A stretch of 64,000 nt of DNA. It comes from Clostridium sulfidigenes. Its GTDB lineage: Bacteria; Bacillota; Clostridia; Clostridiales; Clostridiaceae. The stretch covers positions 1-64,000 of the forward strand of contig NZ_JPMD01000014.1 in assembly GCF_000732635.1 (NCBI RefSeq), written 5' to 3'. A program made the position numbers and the translations under genes. Positions 1 through 8,543 of this stretch are shown piece after piece (the first letter of the stretch is position 1; the number at the start of each line of letters is the position of its first letter). Under the pieces are notes generated by a model, which made no database searches, was not told the DNA's origin, and worked only from the letters and a program-made list of their open reading frames with translations.

Positions 1-93
1 TTTGAAGCCACAAAAAAATGGAGTTTACCACTTAGAAACTGGGGCAAAGTTTATGGAGAACTGTCCATAATGTATGAAGGAAGACTTCCTTAA
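1..93 (+). CDS. IS256-family transposase, C-terminal 30 residues (partial)
   Basis: The frame is open from the window edge and stops at TAA (91-93). It ends with FEATKKWSLPLRNWG and then a YEGRLP tail. This W-x-L-P-x-R-N-W pattern is how IS256 (mutator-type) DDE transposases end. The catalytic part lies outside the window, so completeness cannot be judged. It is the only transposase sequence seen in the window and sits just downstream of a broken pdaA gene. Confidence 0.7.
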   Translation, partial: FEATKKWSLPLRNWGKVYGELSIMYEGRLP

Positions 94-150
94 AGCCTAC
101 GGCTAATATATAAAAAAATACACCCGGTTTAAGGGTGTTCTTGACATGTA
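1..150 (+). mobile_element. Right end of an IS256-type insertion sequence
   Basis: About 25 bp after the transposase stop comes an ACACCC/GGGTGT inverted repeat (120-138), followed by TTCTTGACATG. IS256-family ends often read, inward, as a TGTCAAGAACAC-like terminal repeat, so the element boundary is inferred near 145-150. The left end is outside the window and no target duplication can be checked. Confidence 0.45.
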
Positions 151-175
151 ATTTATTTACTATTATATTAAAATT

Positions 176-210
176 AAGGCATGGTAGCTACATCATGACC
201 TCCATGCCTT
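176..210 (-). terminator. Hairpin downstream of pdaA
   Basis: Nine-bp arms AAGGCATGG (176-184) and CCATGCCTT (202-210) are followed on the minus strand by a T-rich stretch. It lies about 115 bp past the intended pdaA stop and is probably the end of the peptidoglycan operon. Confidence 0.5.
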
Positions 211-324
211 TAAAATAATTATCATAGAAAGCTATTTACAGAAATAATTTCACACTCTCACTTTTCTTTAAGGTATTATTCACTAATTAAATAAAGAAAA
301 TCTCATTAATTATCAACAGTTAAA

Positions 325-1205
325 TTAATCTAATAATTCAAACTTGTACCCTTGATTTTTGACGTCTTTTATAACTGAGTCTAGTATTTCAGTATTAGTT
401 TTAGAGACTGCATGAATAAGCAATATTGCTCCATTATGGAGTCCATTTAGAATTATTTTCTTTGCTTCTATTGGGTTAGGTTGATTATTAGGATCCCAAT
501 CAGCATAAGCAAAACTCCAAAATATAGACTTATACCTAAATTTTTAGTCATAGCTAAAGATTTTTGGGAATATTCGCCCATAGGCGGTCTAAAATATGGT
601 GTAATATCCTTACCAGTAATGTCCTTAAATTTGTTTTCAACATCCTTAATTTCTTTGTTAAATTTTTTTTCGTTATCAGCTAAGGATGGCATAGATAAAT
701 GACTACTTGTATGATTTCCTACCCTATGACCTTCATCTACCATCCTTTTAATAATTTCAGGATTTTCATTTAGATAAGGAAGTGTAGCAAAAAATGTTGC
801 CTTTACATCATTAACTTTAAGAATATCTAATATTTGAGAAGTATATCCATTTTCGTAACCTACATCAAAAGTTAAATGCAATACTTTTCTATCTGTATCC
901 ATAACATAATGAGCATCATATTCATGTAAGTCATAATTTAAATTGTCATTTATTCCAGGTGTTGTATGATCTTTATTTGGATTAAACCACCAAGCTGTTT
1001 TCTCATTATTTAAAGATGAGGTATTAATTATTTTATTTAAAGACTCCTTTTTCTCATTAGCAGTAGTAGTTTCTTGATTAATTTCTTCCTCAGTTGTATA
1101 ATCACTTTTTATTGATGCATTTTCACTTATTTCATACTCAAGTATTCCAATAAATACTATAATTAATAGAGCTATTAAAATTATTATGTTTACCTTCTTA
1201 TTCAT
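325..1205 (-). pseudogene. pdaA: PdaA-like polysaccharide deacetylase, frameshifted
   Basis: This is a membrane-anchored polysaccharide deacetylase of the PdaA type, which removes the acetyl group from muramic acid during muramic-delta-lactam formation in the spore cortex. One N-terminal membrane segment (about residues 5-24) is followed by the NodB fold: LTFDVGYENGYT, HTSSH, FRPPMGEYS. The main frame then leaves the family and stops near 468. A one-base shift at the GGTATAAG stretch (about 540-550) restores a family-like tail: an SIFWSFAYADWDPNNQ region, the motif LLIHAVS, and a stop at 325-327. The span 325-1205 is not a multiple of three, as one missing base would give. The start is the ATG at 1205, behind AGGTGATGAA. 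The normal TFDD is TFDV here; PdaA proteins also vary at this position. A sequencing error is the alternative. Confidence 0.85.
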
Positions 1206-1275
1206 TTCATCACCTACCATTTCTTTATAAATTTATAAACACATAACAAAACAGAGACTTATATAATATAAAAGT

Positions 1276-2055
1276 TTAAGAAATATACTCTAGAATTCCA
1301 TCAGCGATGGCTTTTGCACACTTAGCTTGTCCTTGTGTTGACAAGAGAAATTCAGTATCAGAGTCATTAGTTAAGTATCCTAGCTCAACTAATGTGGAAA
1401 CAGCATTATTTAGTCTAATTACCTTAATTTCACTGTCAGACTCATATTTTATTCTTCTATCTGTAGTATAGTTAACACTTGCTAATTTATTTTGAATATT
1501 TTTTGCTAAGGATTCCCCTTCACTATTTGGAAATCTACACCAGCTTTCTACACCTTTAACACTTGAATCTTCAAAGGAATTACAATGTATAGATACAAAT
1601 ACATCGGCATTTTTTGAATTTGATATATCTATACGTTTAAGAAGATCATCACTTTCATTACTGGGCCATGGAACTTCATCACTGGTTCTTGTGTAAACAA
1701 CATTTATCTGATTTTCCTCTAATATTTTACCGACTTCAAGGGCTACCTTTATTGTAATATCTTTTTCATATATACTAGAGTCTGTCATAGTTCCAACGTC
1801 ATAGCCTCCATGACCAGCATCAATACAGACTATAGGTCTATCAGGATACTTTAGGACTTCTTGTGTTTCAGTGTCTTTACTTCCGACTAATGTGATAGCA
1901 TCACTTTTGAAGATGTTTAACTGTTTAATTCCAATGACAACAAAAACTATTAGGATAATACCTATGACTTTAAAATTACGTTTCTTTCTATTCTTTTTAT
2001 ATTTACCAATATTAACTTTATATGTATATTCACTTTTCACATTTTTTTCTCCCAT
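1276..2055 (-). CDS. cwlD: N-acetylmuramoyl-L-alanine amidase, CwlD-like
   Basis: Amidase_3-family zinc hydrolase of about 259 residues that cleaves the MurNAc-L-Ala bond. A basic N-terminus and one membrane anchor (about residues 30-45) precede the catalytic domain. Visible zinc and catalytic motifs are IDAGHGGYDVGT, the Glu in YEKDIT, SIHCNS and the late Glu in VELGYLTN. Size and architecture fit CwlD, which acts with PdaA to make muramic-delta-lactam in spore cortex. The start is the ATG at 2055, preceded by AGAGGTGTATTT; the ATG 18 bases upstream has no site. It lies between the D,D-carboxypeptidase and the broken pdaA on the same strand with gaps of 21 and 70 bp, which suggests one operon. 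Confidence 0.85.
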   Translation of the reverse strand: MGEKNVKSEYTYKVNIGKYKKNRKKRNFKVIGIILIVFVVIGIKQLNIFKSDAITLVGSKDTETQEVLKYPDRPIVCIDAGHGGYDVGTMTDSSIYEKDITIKVALEVGKILEENQINVVYTRTSDEVPWPSNESDDLLKRIDISNSKNADVFVSIHCNSFEDSSVKGVESWCRFPNSEGESLAKNIQNKLASVNYTTDRRIKYESDSEIKVIRLNNAVSTLVELGYLTNDSDTEFLLSTQGQAKCAKAIADGILEYIS

Positions 2056-2076
2056 AAATACACCTCTAATCAATCT

Positions 2077-2877
2077 TTATTTTAAATATTCCTCTAGACA
2101 AATTCCTCTTTCAGTAATTTCTTTTGCTGTTTCTTTTCCTACATATCTATAATGCCAAGGTTCATACTCTATTCCAGTAATATTAGTTTTATCAGAGGGA
2201 TATCTTAATATAAATCCATATTTATAAGAGTTTTCTATTAACCACTTTTGCTCCGGTGTATTTTCCTGTTCCTTATTTAGTAACTGATAACTAGATGAAA
2301 CAATATCTAATGCAAGTCCAGTTTGGTGTTCACTTGTTCCTGGTATTGCTACCCATTGAGCAGCCTTCTTTTTAGCTTCTTCTTGAGAATAATTTTGTCC
2401 CATATATTTACTAACCTCTTGATTAAATATCTGTTGTTGAAAATCCATGGTTCTATAAGAAGAGCAAATCATAGGAGCTAAGCCTTCCTTACGTGCATCA
2501 TCCATCATATTTTGTAAGTCATTATATGCACGACTGTCAATCTGGTGGCCATTGCTAAGTTGTGCCAAATCTACACTAAAGTCTTCTGGTAAAACGGTTG
2601 AAGGATTTGCTAAAATTAAGTTCCAACTTTTTTTATCTTGTGAAGATAGATTGTTTTTTTCTTTTAAATTTTCTTGATTAGGTAAATTAGATTGAGTTTT
2701 ATTTCCAAGTGATGACATACTAGAGGTAGAGGCTTCCCATACTTTAGTAACAGCATCTTTTGTAATTTTAAAGACCAAAGTAGAAAATGTGAAAAAAACT
2801 ATGCAATATATTAAAACTAAATTTCTTTTTCTCTTTCTATTTATTGATATTTTTTTATCTTTTGATGTTTTCTTCAT
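2077..2877 (-). CDS. VanY-family D-alanyl-D-alanine carboxypeptidase
   Basis: Zinc D,D-carboxypeptidase (peptidase M15B) that trims the terminal D-Ala from peptidoglycan stems. The order is basic cytoplasmic tail, one membrane segment (about residues 18-35), a Ser/Asn-rich linker, then the VanY domain. The zinc and catalytic motifs are SEHQTGLALDI (His, Asp) and EPWHYRYVG (Glu, His), with CSSYRT before them. The start follows AGGAGTGATTTAA. It is the first gene of a minus-strand set with cwlD and pdaA, so the role is probably wall or cortex modification. VanY relatives exist in vancomycin-resistance clusters, but no van genes are nearby. Confidence 0.85.
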   Translation of the reverse strand: MKKTSKDKKISINRKRKRNLVLIYCIVFFTFSTLVFKITKDAVTKVWEASTSSMSSLGNKTQSNLPNQENLKEKNNLSSQDKKSWNLILANPSTVLPEDFSVDLAQLSNGHQIDSRAYNDLQNMMDDARKEGLAPMICSSYRTMDFQQQIFNQEVSKYMGQNYSQEEAKKKAAQWVAIPGTSEHQTGLALDIVSSSYQLLNKEQENTPEQKWLIENSYKYGFILRYPSDKTNITGIEYEPWHYRYVGKETAKEITERGICLEEYLK

Positions 2878-2961
2878 TTAAATCACTCCTTCTATGAATT
2901 TATAATATAAAAGGAATGTTTAAAAACTATATCATTTTTCCATCAAAGTTGCATACTTTGT

Positions 2962-3006
2962 AAAAAAACTATAATCATGATATTTATCATGATTATAGTT
3001 TTTTTA
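2962..3006 (-). terminator. Strong hairpin ending the two-component operon
   Basis: A nearly perfect palindrome with arms ACTATAATCATGATA and TATCATGATTATAGT is flanked by A- and T-tracts on both sides. It starts right at the stop of the 3004-3717 gene and could also act in the other direction. Confidence 0.85.
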
Positions 3007-3717
3007 ATAATTTATTATATTAAATCCTATATAGCTATCTGATACACTATATATATAAAATATTTGTTTTTCTACTATTGAATAAGTTGTACCATTAGAA
3101 TATCCATAGTCTTCCACTTTCGACCATTTGATACCTAAATAACTAGCGAATTCATTGGGATTAGTTACTAATTTAATATCACTATTATTCATAAAAGACG
3201 AAATACTAAATCCATAAATTATATTGGTTTCTATATCAATTACTATGTTAAGGGCACACTCATCAGTACTTAAGCTAATATCCCAGACTTTAACTTTGTT
3301 TTCTAAATTCTTTGAATCTATATATGTTTTAAGAGTAAAATCTATAATCCTTAAGTTATTATCTAAATTAACCTTTGGAATAATATCTATATCTTGTAGC
3401 TTCTTAATTTCATTAATTATTGAGTCAGGTAAGCTTATATTGTTCATTTTAGGTTGAAATAGTTGTTTTTTATCAATGAGAATAATGTCTTTGTTCATCT
3501 TTCCATAGCCACATATCATAGATAATTTGTCAACAATAGATGTTTCAGAACTGTTGATACTATTATCACTATTTATAATAGTAGTCTCAACTTTGCCTAT
3601 AAGGTAATTCTGTTGAATGTAAGATAAAATTATAGGCAGAAAAGCAAAGGCTGCTATAATGCTGAATAATATTATACCAATTATAATATTTTCGTATTTA
3701 ATTTTATCTTTTTTCAT
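3004..3717 (-). CDS. Membrane-anchored protein following a sensor kinase, unknown function
   Basis: I do not recognise a named family. The protein (about 237 residues) has a charged N-terminus, one membrane segment (about residues 12-32) and an outside domain rich in Ile, Asn and Ser without enzyme motifs. The ATG at 3717 follows AAGGGGTG and the kinase stop by one base (TAA-x-ATG), so translation is probably coupled; an ATG 12 bases upstream, at 3729, is possible but overlaps the kinase. As third gene after a response regulator and kinase it may modulate the kinase, as YycH/YycI-type proteins do. That is an inference from position and topology only. Confidence 0.7.
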   Translation of the reverse strand: MKKDKIKYENIIIGIILFSIIAAFAFLPIILSYIQQNYLIGKVETTIINSDNSINSSETSIVDKLSMICGYGKMNKDIILIDKKQLFQPKMNNISLPDSIINEIKKLQDIDIIPKVNLDNNLRIIDFTLKTYIDSKNLENKVKVWDISLSTDECALNIVIDIETNIIYGFSISSFMNNSDIKLVTNPNEFASYLGIKWSKVEDYGYSNGTTYSIVEKQIFYIYSVSDSYIGFNIINY

Positions 3718-3718
3718 A

Positions 3719-5176
3719 TTATATTTCACCCCTTAACTTTACTATAACTTTAGTTCCTTCATTTAACTTACTATGAAATAGAATTTCCCCATTATGAAGC
3801 TTTATAATTTCAACGCATATTGCAAGTCCAAGACCAGCTCCACCTTGACTTCTTGCCCTTGATTTATCTACCATATAAAAGGCCTCTGTAATTCTTGATA
3901 GCTCACTTTCTTCCATGCCCTTACCATTGTCTTCTATGGTAACTATATAATCTTCACCTTGTCTTCTCCCGAATAAAGATATTTTTCCAAATTCATTATG
4001 CTGTCCAGCATTAATAGCCTTAATAGAATTGTCTATTAAATTTATAAAAACCGTCTTTAGGAAATCAGGCTCTACATATATTTTTTCTTCATCTACACCA
4101 AGTGAAAATTCTATATTATGTTTTCTTAAGGAAGGATGCACAATTCCATTTATTTCTTCAAAAAATTCACCTGTTGATATGTAGTACATTTTAAATTCTC
4201 TCTTCTTTAAAATAATTAAATCTAAAAGTTTCATAGATAAAGCTTCAATTCTTTTACCCTCCTCAAAGATATAATTAGCTGAAATCATTATTTCTTCTTG
4301 TGGCAATTTTTTTGAGCGAAGCATATCTGCATATCCAATCATAGATGTTAAAGGAGTTTTTGTTTCATGGGCAAAGCTTCCTATAAATGATTCTTGTCTA
4401 ACATTTAAATCCTTAAGTTCTTTGACTGTTGTATCTAAGTTCTCCGCCATTAAATTAAAATTATCTGCAAGGTCTCCAGTTTCATCCTTAGCTTTTGTAT
4501 ATACTCTTTGTTCAAAATTCCCCCTTGCAATTTCTTGAGTTGCCTTTGATAACCTATATATAGGTTTTAAAATTAGCCATGAAACAAAAAATGATACCAT
4601 TCCGCTTACAGCTATCATTATAATAACTATATATATAAAGGTTTTGTATTGGTTGTTTAGACTATCAAATACGTGAGAGATATCAGTAAAATTTTGTACA
4701 TAGAAGGTTTCTTCCAAAGTTTGCATTGGAACTATAGCATGTATGTAGTATTTATTATTTATATGTACGATTTCATGAGCTTTTGTGTTTTTATCAAGCT
4801 TTTTTATAATTTCATTACCAAACTTGTCTTCCAAGTTTTCATAAATAACTTTACCGTTATCATTGCTTATTCGAAAATTCATCTTGCCTTGAACAGTACC
4901 AATATTCACTGTAGGGGCAATTTGAGCTATCCATTGGGATTTAGTGTAATTTGCCTCATCACTATTACTATTTGAAAATTCAATAAACGATTCACTGATA
5001 TCATCAAGTTCTTGGGATAAAGTAAAATTTAAAATATCATTTTCTATATAAGTTGTATCAATTTCTCTTTTTAGTGAAGACTTAAAATTGCTGTTAATTA
5101 AAATATAGCTTCCAATACTAAAACAGCTAATAGATATTATGATAGTTGCAAAAAAAATTTTACAAAATATCTTCAA
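3719..5176 (-). CDS. Sensor histidine kinase
   Basis: Membrane histidine kinase of 485 residues. Two membrane segments (about 5-28 and 178-203) enclose an extracytoplasmic sensor domain of about 150 residues. A HAMP linker (about 200-255) and a HisKA domain with the phospho-acceptor His270 in GSFAHETKTPLTSMIG follow. The ATPase domain has the N box (NLIDNSIKAI), DNGKGM and GGAGLGLAI. The start is TTG at 5176, behind CTGGAGG and three bases after the regulator stop, so the two are translationally coupled. The signal is not evident. With no resistance or transport genes attached, the likely targets are unclear. Confidence 0.9.
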   Translation of the reverse strand: MKIFCKIFFATIIISISCFSIGSYILINSNFKSSLKREIDTTYIENDILNFTLSQELDDISESFIEFSNSNSDEANYTKSQWIAQIAPTVNIGTVQGKMNFRISNDNGKVIYENLEDKFGNEIIKKLDKNTKAHEIVHINNKYYIHAIVPMQTLEETFYVQNFTDISHVFDSLNNQYKTFIYIVIIMIAVSGMVSFFVSWLILKPIYRLSKATQEIARGNFEQRVYTKAKDETGDLADNFNLMAENLDTTVKELKDLNVRQESFIGSFAHETKTPLTSMIGYADMLRSKKLPQEEIMISANYIFEEGKRIEALSMKLLDLIILKKREFKMYYISTGEFFEEINGIVHPSLRKHNIEFSLGVDEEKIYVEPDFLKTVFINLIDNSIKAINAGQHNEFGKISLFGRRQGEDYIVTIEDNGKGMEESELSRITEAFYMVDKSRARSQGGAGLGLAICVEIIKLHNGEILFHSKLNEGTKVIVKLRGEI

Positions 5177-5179
5177 AGA

Positions 5180-5833
5180 CTATACCTCCAGTCTATATCC
5201 TATTTTGTATACTGCCACGATTTTATCTTCTAAATCTAATTTTTTTCTCATTCTTTGCACGTGTAAATCTACAGTTCGAGTGTTTCCCATATAATCGTCG
5301 CCCCAAACTCTCATATATATTTGCTTTCTAAATAGAGCGATATTTTTGTTTTGGATGAAAAGTAATAATAAATCATACTCTTTAGCAGTTAGATTTATAA
5401 TTTCACCCTTTTTTTTTACTATTCTAGATAAAGTATCAATCTCTATATCAAATAGTTGAAGGTGATCTTGGAGCCTATTAAAACGTCTAAGTACCCTCTC
5501 CACTCTAGCAAGTAATTCCATTATTTCAAAGGGCTTTGTAAGATAATCTTCGGCTCCAAGCTTTAAGCCTTTTACCGTATCTTTTACATTAGATTTTGCC
5601 GTTAAAAATATAACTGGAATTTCTAGTGGTTTTATATATTCAAATAGTTCATAGCCATCTACCTTAGGTAGCATAATATCTAAAAGAATTAAATCATAAT
5701 TATTTTTTTCAATCATTTCAATAGCTTGTTCTCCATCAAAGGCACATTCGCAATCATAGCCAGCATCTAAAAGATTTATCCTTATTAAATTAGAAATTGG
5801 TTTTTCATCTTCAACTGTTAATATTTTAATCAT
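5180..5833 (-). CDS. OmpR/PhoB-family response regulator
   Basis: The receiver domain (about 1-115) has the acidic pair E8/D9, the phospho-acceptor Asp52 in LLLDIMLP and the conserved Lys in LTKPF. A winged-helix DNA-binding domain (about 125-217) shows LTAKEYDLLLLF and the recognition region NTRTVDLHVQRMRKKL. Length 217 is normal. The ATG follows AAGGAGATGAATGT. It is first in an operon with the kinase and the membrane protein, and probably binds direct repeats upstream of its targets; none was recognised here. Confidence 0.93.
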   Translation of the reverse strand: MIKILTVEDEKPISNLIRINLLDAGYDCECAFDGEQAIEMIEKNNYDLILLDIMLPKVDGYELFEYIKPLEIPVIFLTAKSNVKDTVKGLKLGAEDYLTKPFEIMELLARVERVLRRFNRLQDHLQLFDIEIDTLSRIVKKKGEIINLTAKEYDLLLLFIQNKNIALFRKQIYMRVWGDDYMGNTRTVDLHVQRMRKKLDLEDKIVAVYKIGYRLEV

Positions 5834-6202
5834 ACATTCATCTCCTTATGGAATATAAAATACCCTTATTTCTTTATTTTATATCATAATTGTATCATTA
5901 TTGCATCATTTGTCATTTTTATATAAATAACTCATTTGTATTTTTTCAAATTCAATAACACTAGAACCTGAACTATCTAATTTGATAAATGGCAATAGAA
6001 AAAATTGATAAATATATTCTAAGCGGACCTACATTTATTGTAAATAGAATATTAAGTAAACTAAATATAAAATTAAATTAGTTAATTAAATTCAAAAGAG
6101 TTGTTGCAACATTTATACCGCAACAGCTCTTTTAATGCACCGTATTAGGAGAGGTTTGTAAATGATATTTAAAGAAGTAATTATTTTCTATTAGGTATCA
6201 AA
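5834..6202. other. Intergenic region between response regulator and acetyltransferase
   Basis: This 369-bp A+T-rich gap holds a hairpin (6094-6134) and a 30-codon plus-strand frame (5989-6081) with no ribosome-binding site. The minus-strand promoter of the two-component operon should lie in 5834-5940; no convincing -35/-10 pair was seen. Confidence 0.5.
6094..6134. terminator. Hairpin between 5989-6081 and the acetyltransferase gene
   Basis: Arms AAAAGAG-TGTTGC and GCAACA-CTCTTTT, with one mismatch each side, carry T-runs in both directions. It probably ends the minus-strand cluster that finishes at 6203. Confidence 0.65.
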
Positions 6203-6718
6203 TTACCTAAGCTCTATCCAATACCTTTGAGTTATTTCATCTCCATTTATAACTTCATTTTCTAAAATTCCACCATTATTCATAATGGTTTTAGCTGAAC
6301 CTGTATTATTTTTATCACAAGTAATTAAGGCTTTACTTATACCTAATTCTTTTACTATAGGTAGTGCTAGAGTTAACATTTGAGAAGCATAACCTTTTCT
6401 CCTCTGAGAAGGTCTTATTCCATATCCAATATGTCCTCCATATCGTAATAAGTAATCATTTAGCTCATGCCTAATATCTATAGCTCCATAAATTTTTTTG
6501 TCTTCATCCATTAAAAAATACATAGAAGAAGGAACTAGTCCTTTCTCATACATCCTTTCTGACTCATATTCTTCCCACTTATTTACTAACTCTTTGAAAC
6601 TCATGCTATCTCGTTTAGCTGCATTTGGAACAATCTTCTCTTCAGTAGCTTCCCATTCAGTAATATAGTCTACATATTCTTTCTCCATAGATAATGTGGG
6701 TTTAACTAATTTAAACAA
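6203..6718 (-). CDS. GNAT-family N-acetyltransferase
   Basis: A 171-residue GNAT protein. The acetyl-CoA binding segment is GIRPSQRRKGYASQML (motif A, R/Q-x-x-G-x-A), followed by ALITCDKNNTGSAKTIMNNGG, the usual motif B region. It resembles the COG3981 group of predicted acetyltransferases, whose substrates are mostly unknown. The start is TTG at 6718 behind AAGGAGTGAGATAG. It is the last gene of a five-gene minus-strand cluster with nucleotidyltransferase-like proteins, which favours a small-molecule substrate. Confidence 0.8.
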   Translation of the reverse strand: MFKLVKPTLSMEKEYVDYITEWEATEEKIVPNAAKRDSMSFKELVNKWEEYESERMYEKGLVPSSMYFLMDEDKKIYGAIDIRHELNDYLLRYGGHIGYGIRPSQRRKGYASQMLTLALPIVKELGISKALITCDKNNTGSAKTIMNNGGILENEVINGDEITQRYWIELR

Positions 6719-6762
6719 CTATCTCACTCCTTGTCATATTATATATTTATCAAAGCTTTAAT

Positions 6763-7350
6763 CTATATTTTAATGCCCTTCTCCTTTAAATAATTAATTA
6801 TACGTTCTTTATCTTTTAATCCTTTGAATAATATTGCCTCATAAATGTAATATCCACTGGTAAATGGAGTTCTTCCTTCTTCATTTATAATGGAGTTTTT
6901 TACATTTAAGATTAAACTCCTGTTTTCTTCATTTAAATTTTTAATTACTTTAGAGACATAGTTTTTATTAAATTCAAAACTTTCTTTATCTACAATCCAC
7001 AAATCCATTTTCCAAGTTTTATCGGTGATCTTACTTTCATATTGGATTCCCCAATAAAATCCCTTTGGAAGTCCTTTCTTAGGGTAATTAACAAAGTCTT
7101 GAAATTTCATTAGTTTAATATTCTTTATCTTTGCAAGTTCACTCCCCATTTTAAAGAAGTTATCTAAAGAAAATTCTTCTCCATACATTACCATGTTCAT
7201 ATCAATATCTTCCCAGGCCATTAAATTAAATCTATAACTACCGGTATAATTAACTTGTCCATATTTCTTTAGAATAGAGTCAATACCTTCTTTATAAATT
7301 ATATCTTCAGCTTCTTTATGTAATTCTATAGCACGATTTAAATAATTCAT
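6763..7350 (-). CDS. Nucleotidyltransferase-fold protein
   Basis: A 195-residue protein with the pattern GSYRFNLMAWEDIDM (G37-S38, then D48 and D50), matching the G-S-x(n)-D-x-D signature of pol-beta-type nucleotidyltransferases. A third acidic residue could be the Asp in KMDLWIVD. It is short and carries no recognised C-terminal domain. It is fourth in a cluster with two adenylyltransferase-like genes, so transfer of a nucleotide to a small molecule is plausible, but the substrate is unknown. Confidence 0.6.
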   Translation of the reverse strand: MNYLNRAIELHKEAEDIIYKEGIDSILKKYGQVNYTGSYRFNLMAWEDIDMNMVMYGEEFSLDNFFKMGSELAKIKNIKLMKFQDFVNYPKKGLPKGFYWGIQYESKITDKTWKMDLWIVDKESFEFNKNYVSKVIKNLNEENRSLILNVKNSIINEEGRTPFTSGYYIYEAILFKGLKDKERIINYLKEKGIKI

Positions 7351-7371
7351 TATTTCGCCTCACTCACTATT

Positions 7372-7773
7372 TTAATTGTGTAATAATTTATTTTCAATTT
7401 CAAATTTACATGATAAAGTTCCTTGATGAAAAAACATTTTCCATTTTCCATCGCAATATTTCCATATGGAACTACGAAGAGAATATTTTTTATTTTCATC
7501 AATTTCATTATGCTTTATTACTTTATACATGGCTAATATACAATCCTTTGATAATTCTTTTATATTAAAATCTAAAATTTCACACTGTAATGTAGTATCA
7601 TCATCTTGATCTTGATGTATATCTCCTTTTTCATAATGATATTCTATTCCTGAACTACAAAATTCGATAAAATCATCTGCTAATATATCATTTATCTTTT
7701 GTGCTGATTTTCTTACTTCTGATTTTAGTAAATTATTCTCTAATTCTAATATATGTTCTTTGATATAATTCAT
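7372..7773 (-). CDS. DUF4440/SnoaL-like (NTF2-fold) protein
   Basis: A 133-residue protein with a helical start (about 1-35) including ADDFIEFCSSG, and a beta-rich second half ending SSIWKYCDGKWKMFFHQGT. That W-x-x-x-x-G-x-W-K-x-x-x-H-Q-G-T ending is typical of DUF4440 proteins of the NTF2-like superfamily. Such proteins bind small molecules or act as minor enzymes; no active-site set stands out. Its ATG overlaps the stop of the upstream gene (TAATG), so the two are coupled. Confidence 0.7.
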   Translation of the reverse strand: MNYIKEHILELENNLLKSEVRKSAQKINDILADDFIEFCSSGIEYHYEKGDIHQDQDDDTTLQCEILDFNIKELSKDCILAMYKVIKHNEIDENKKYSLRSSIWKYCDGKWKMFFHQGTLSCKFEIENKLLHN

Positions 7774-8543
7774 TATTTCACCTCACTATTAAAATAGTTA
7801 TCTATATTGTTCATAATAAAATCTGCAAAGTTCACTAGACCTTTCTCATTAAAATTAGCTTCTTCTCCCTCTTCATAGCAGTTTAAAGCTTTTTCTACAG
7901 TCTTTATATACTCCTTCGGAAGATTAGAGCATGCCCATTGTCCCCCCTCTTTTTTGGAACAAATAACATCTTCTTTAAGATAATATAAAACTCTACAAAG
8001 ATTAAGAATAGTATACATAGGCAACTCTATAATTTCTTCTCTAGAATTTGCTATGTCAAAATAAATTGATTTTAAATAGTCTTTTCTTGGTACAGGTGAA
8101 AATATATCTTCTATGGAGCTACCATATATACAAATCCCTCTAGCTCTTGTTATTGTAATATGAGCAGCTAAATCTGGATCTTCTCCATCTTCACATAAAT
8201 AGCTATGATTAGCTTCATAAGTTGCTTTATATGCATTAGAATAGTGAAGTATATATGGAGTTGGATGCTTAAAGTTCTTAACATCCTTTTCTAAAAGCAC
8301 ACTCATTTCCAAACCTTTTCCTGGTCCATCTTTAGATAGTCCTAATAAAATATCTACAAGCTTTCTTTTATCATTGGCATTTAGGTTTTCTTTTACTACT
8401 ACTAAAAAATCTATATCACTTATATCAGGATTAAAACAATCCATAGCTAAAGAACCATGGATATAGATTCCTATTAGGTTATCATCTAATATGGTTTTAT
8501 AGCTTTCTACTATACTATCTAATATGGTTTTTATATTTTTCAT
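7773..8543 (-). CDS. Aminoglycoside adenylyltransferase-like protein (AadA/ANT(9) type)
   Basis: A 256-residue protein with an N-terminal nucleotidyltransferase domain: HGSLAMDCFNPDISDIDFLV, with G30-S31 and metal-binding D43 and D45. The C-terminal helical part (DUF4111 type) shows TILNLCRVLYYLKED and SKKEGGQWA, as in AadA and ANT(9) enzymes that adenylylate streptomycin or spectinomycin. Chromosomal homologues often have no proven drug activity. The ATG overlaps the stop of the upstream fusion gene by four bases (ATGA). Confidence 0.75.
   Translation of the reverse strand: MKNIKTILDSIVESYKTILDDNLIGIYIHGSLAMDCFNPDISDIDFLVVVKENLNANDKRKLVDILLGLSKDGPGKGLEMSVLLEKDVKNFKHPTPYILHYSNAYKATYEANHSYLCEDGEDPDLAAHITITRARGICIYGSSIEDIFSPVPRKDYLKSIYFDIANSREEIIELPMYTILNLCRVLYYLKEDVICSKKEGGQWACSNLPKEYIKTVEKALNCYEEGEEANFNEKGLVNFADFIMNNIDNYFNSEVK

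Noticed and set aside
481-702. Plus-strand frame opposite pdaA
   Set aside because: It is the complement of the deacetylase coding region, with no ribosome-binding site or family resemblance.
2077-2877. Vancomycin-resistance VanY cluster
   Set aside because: No vanHAX or related genes are adjacent; the neighbour is cwlD, so a wall or cortex role fits better.
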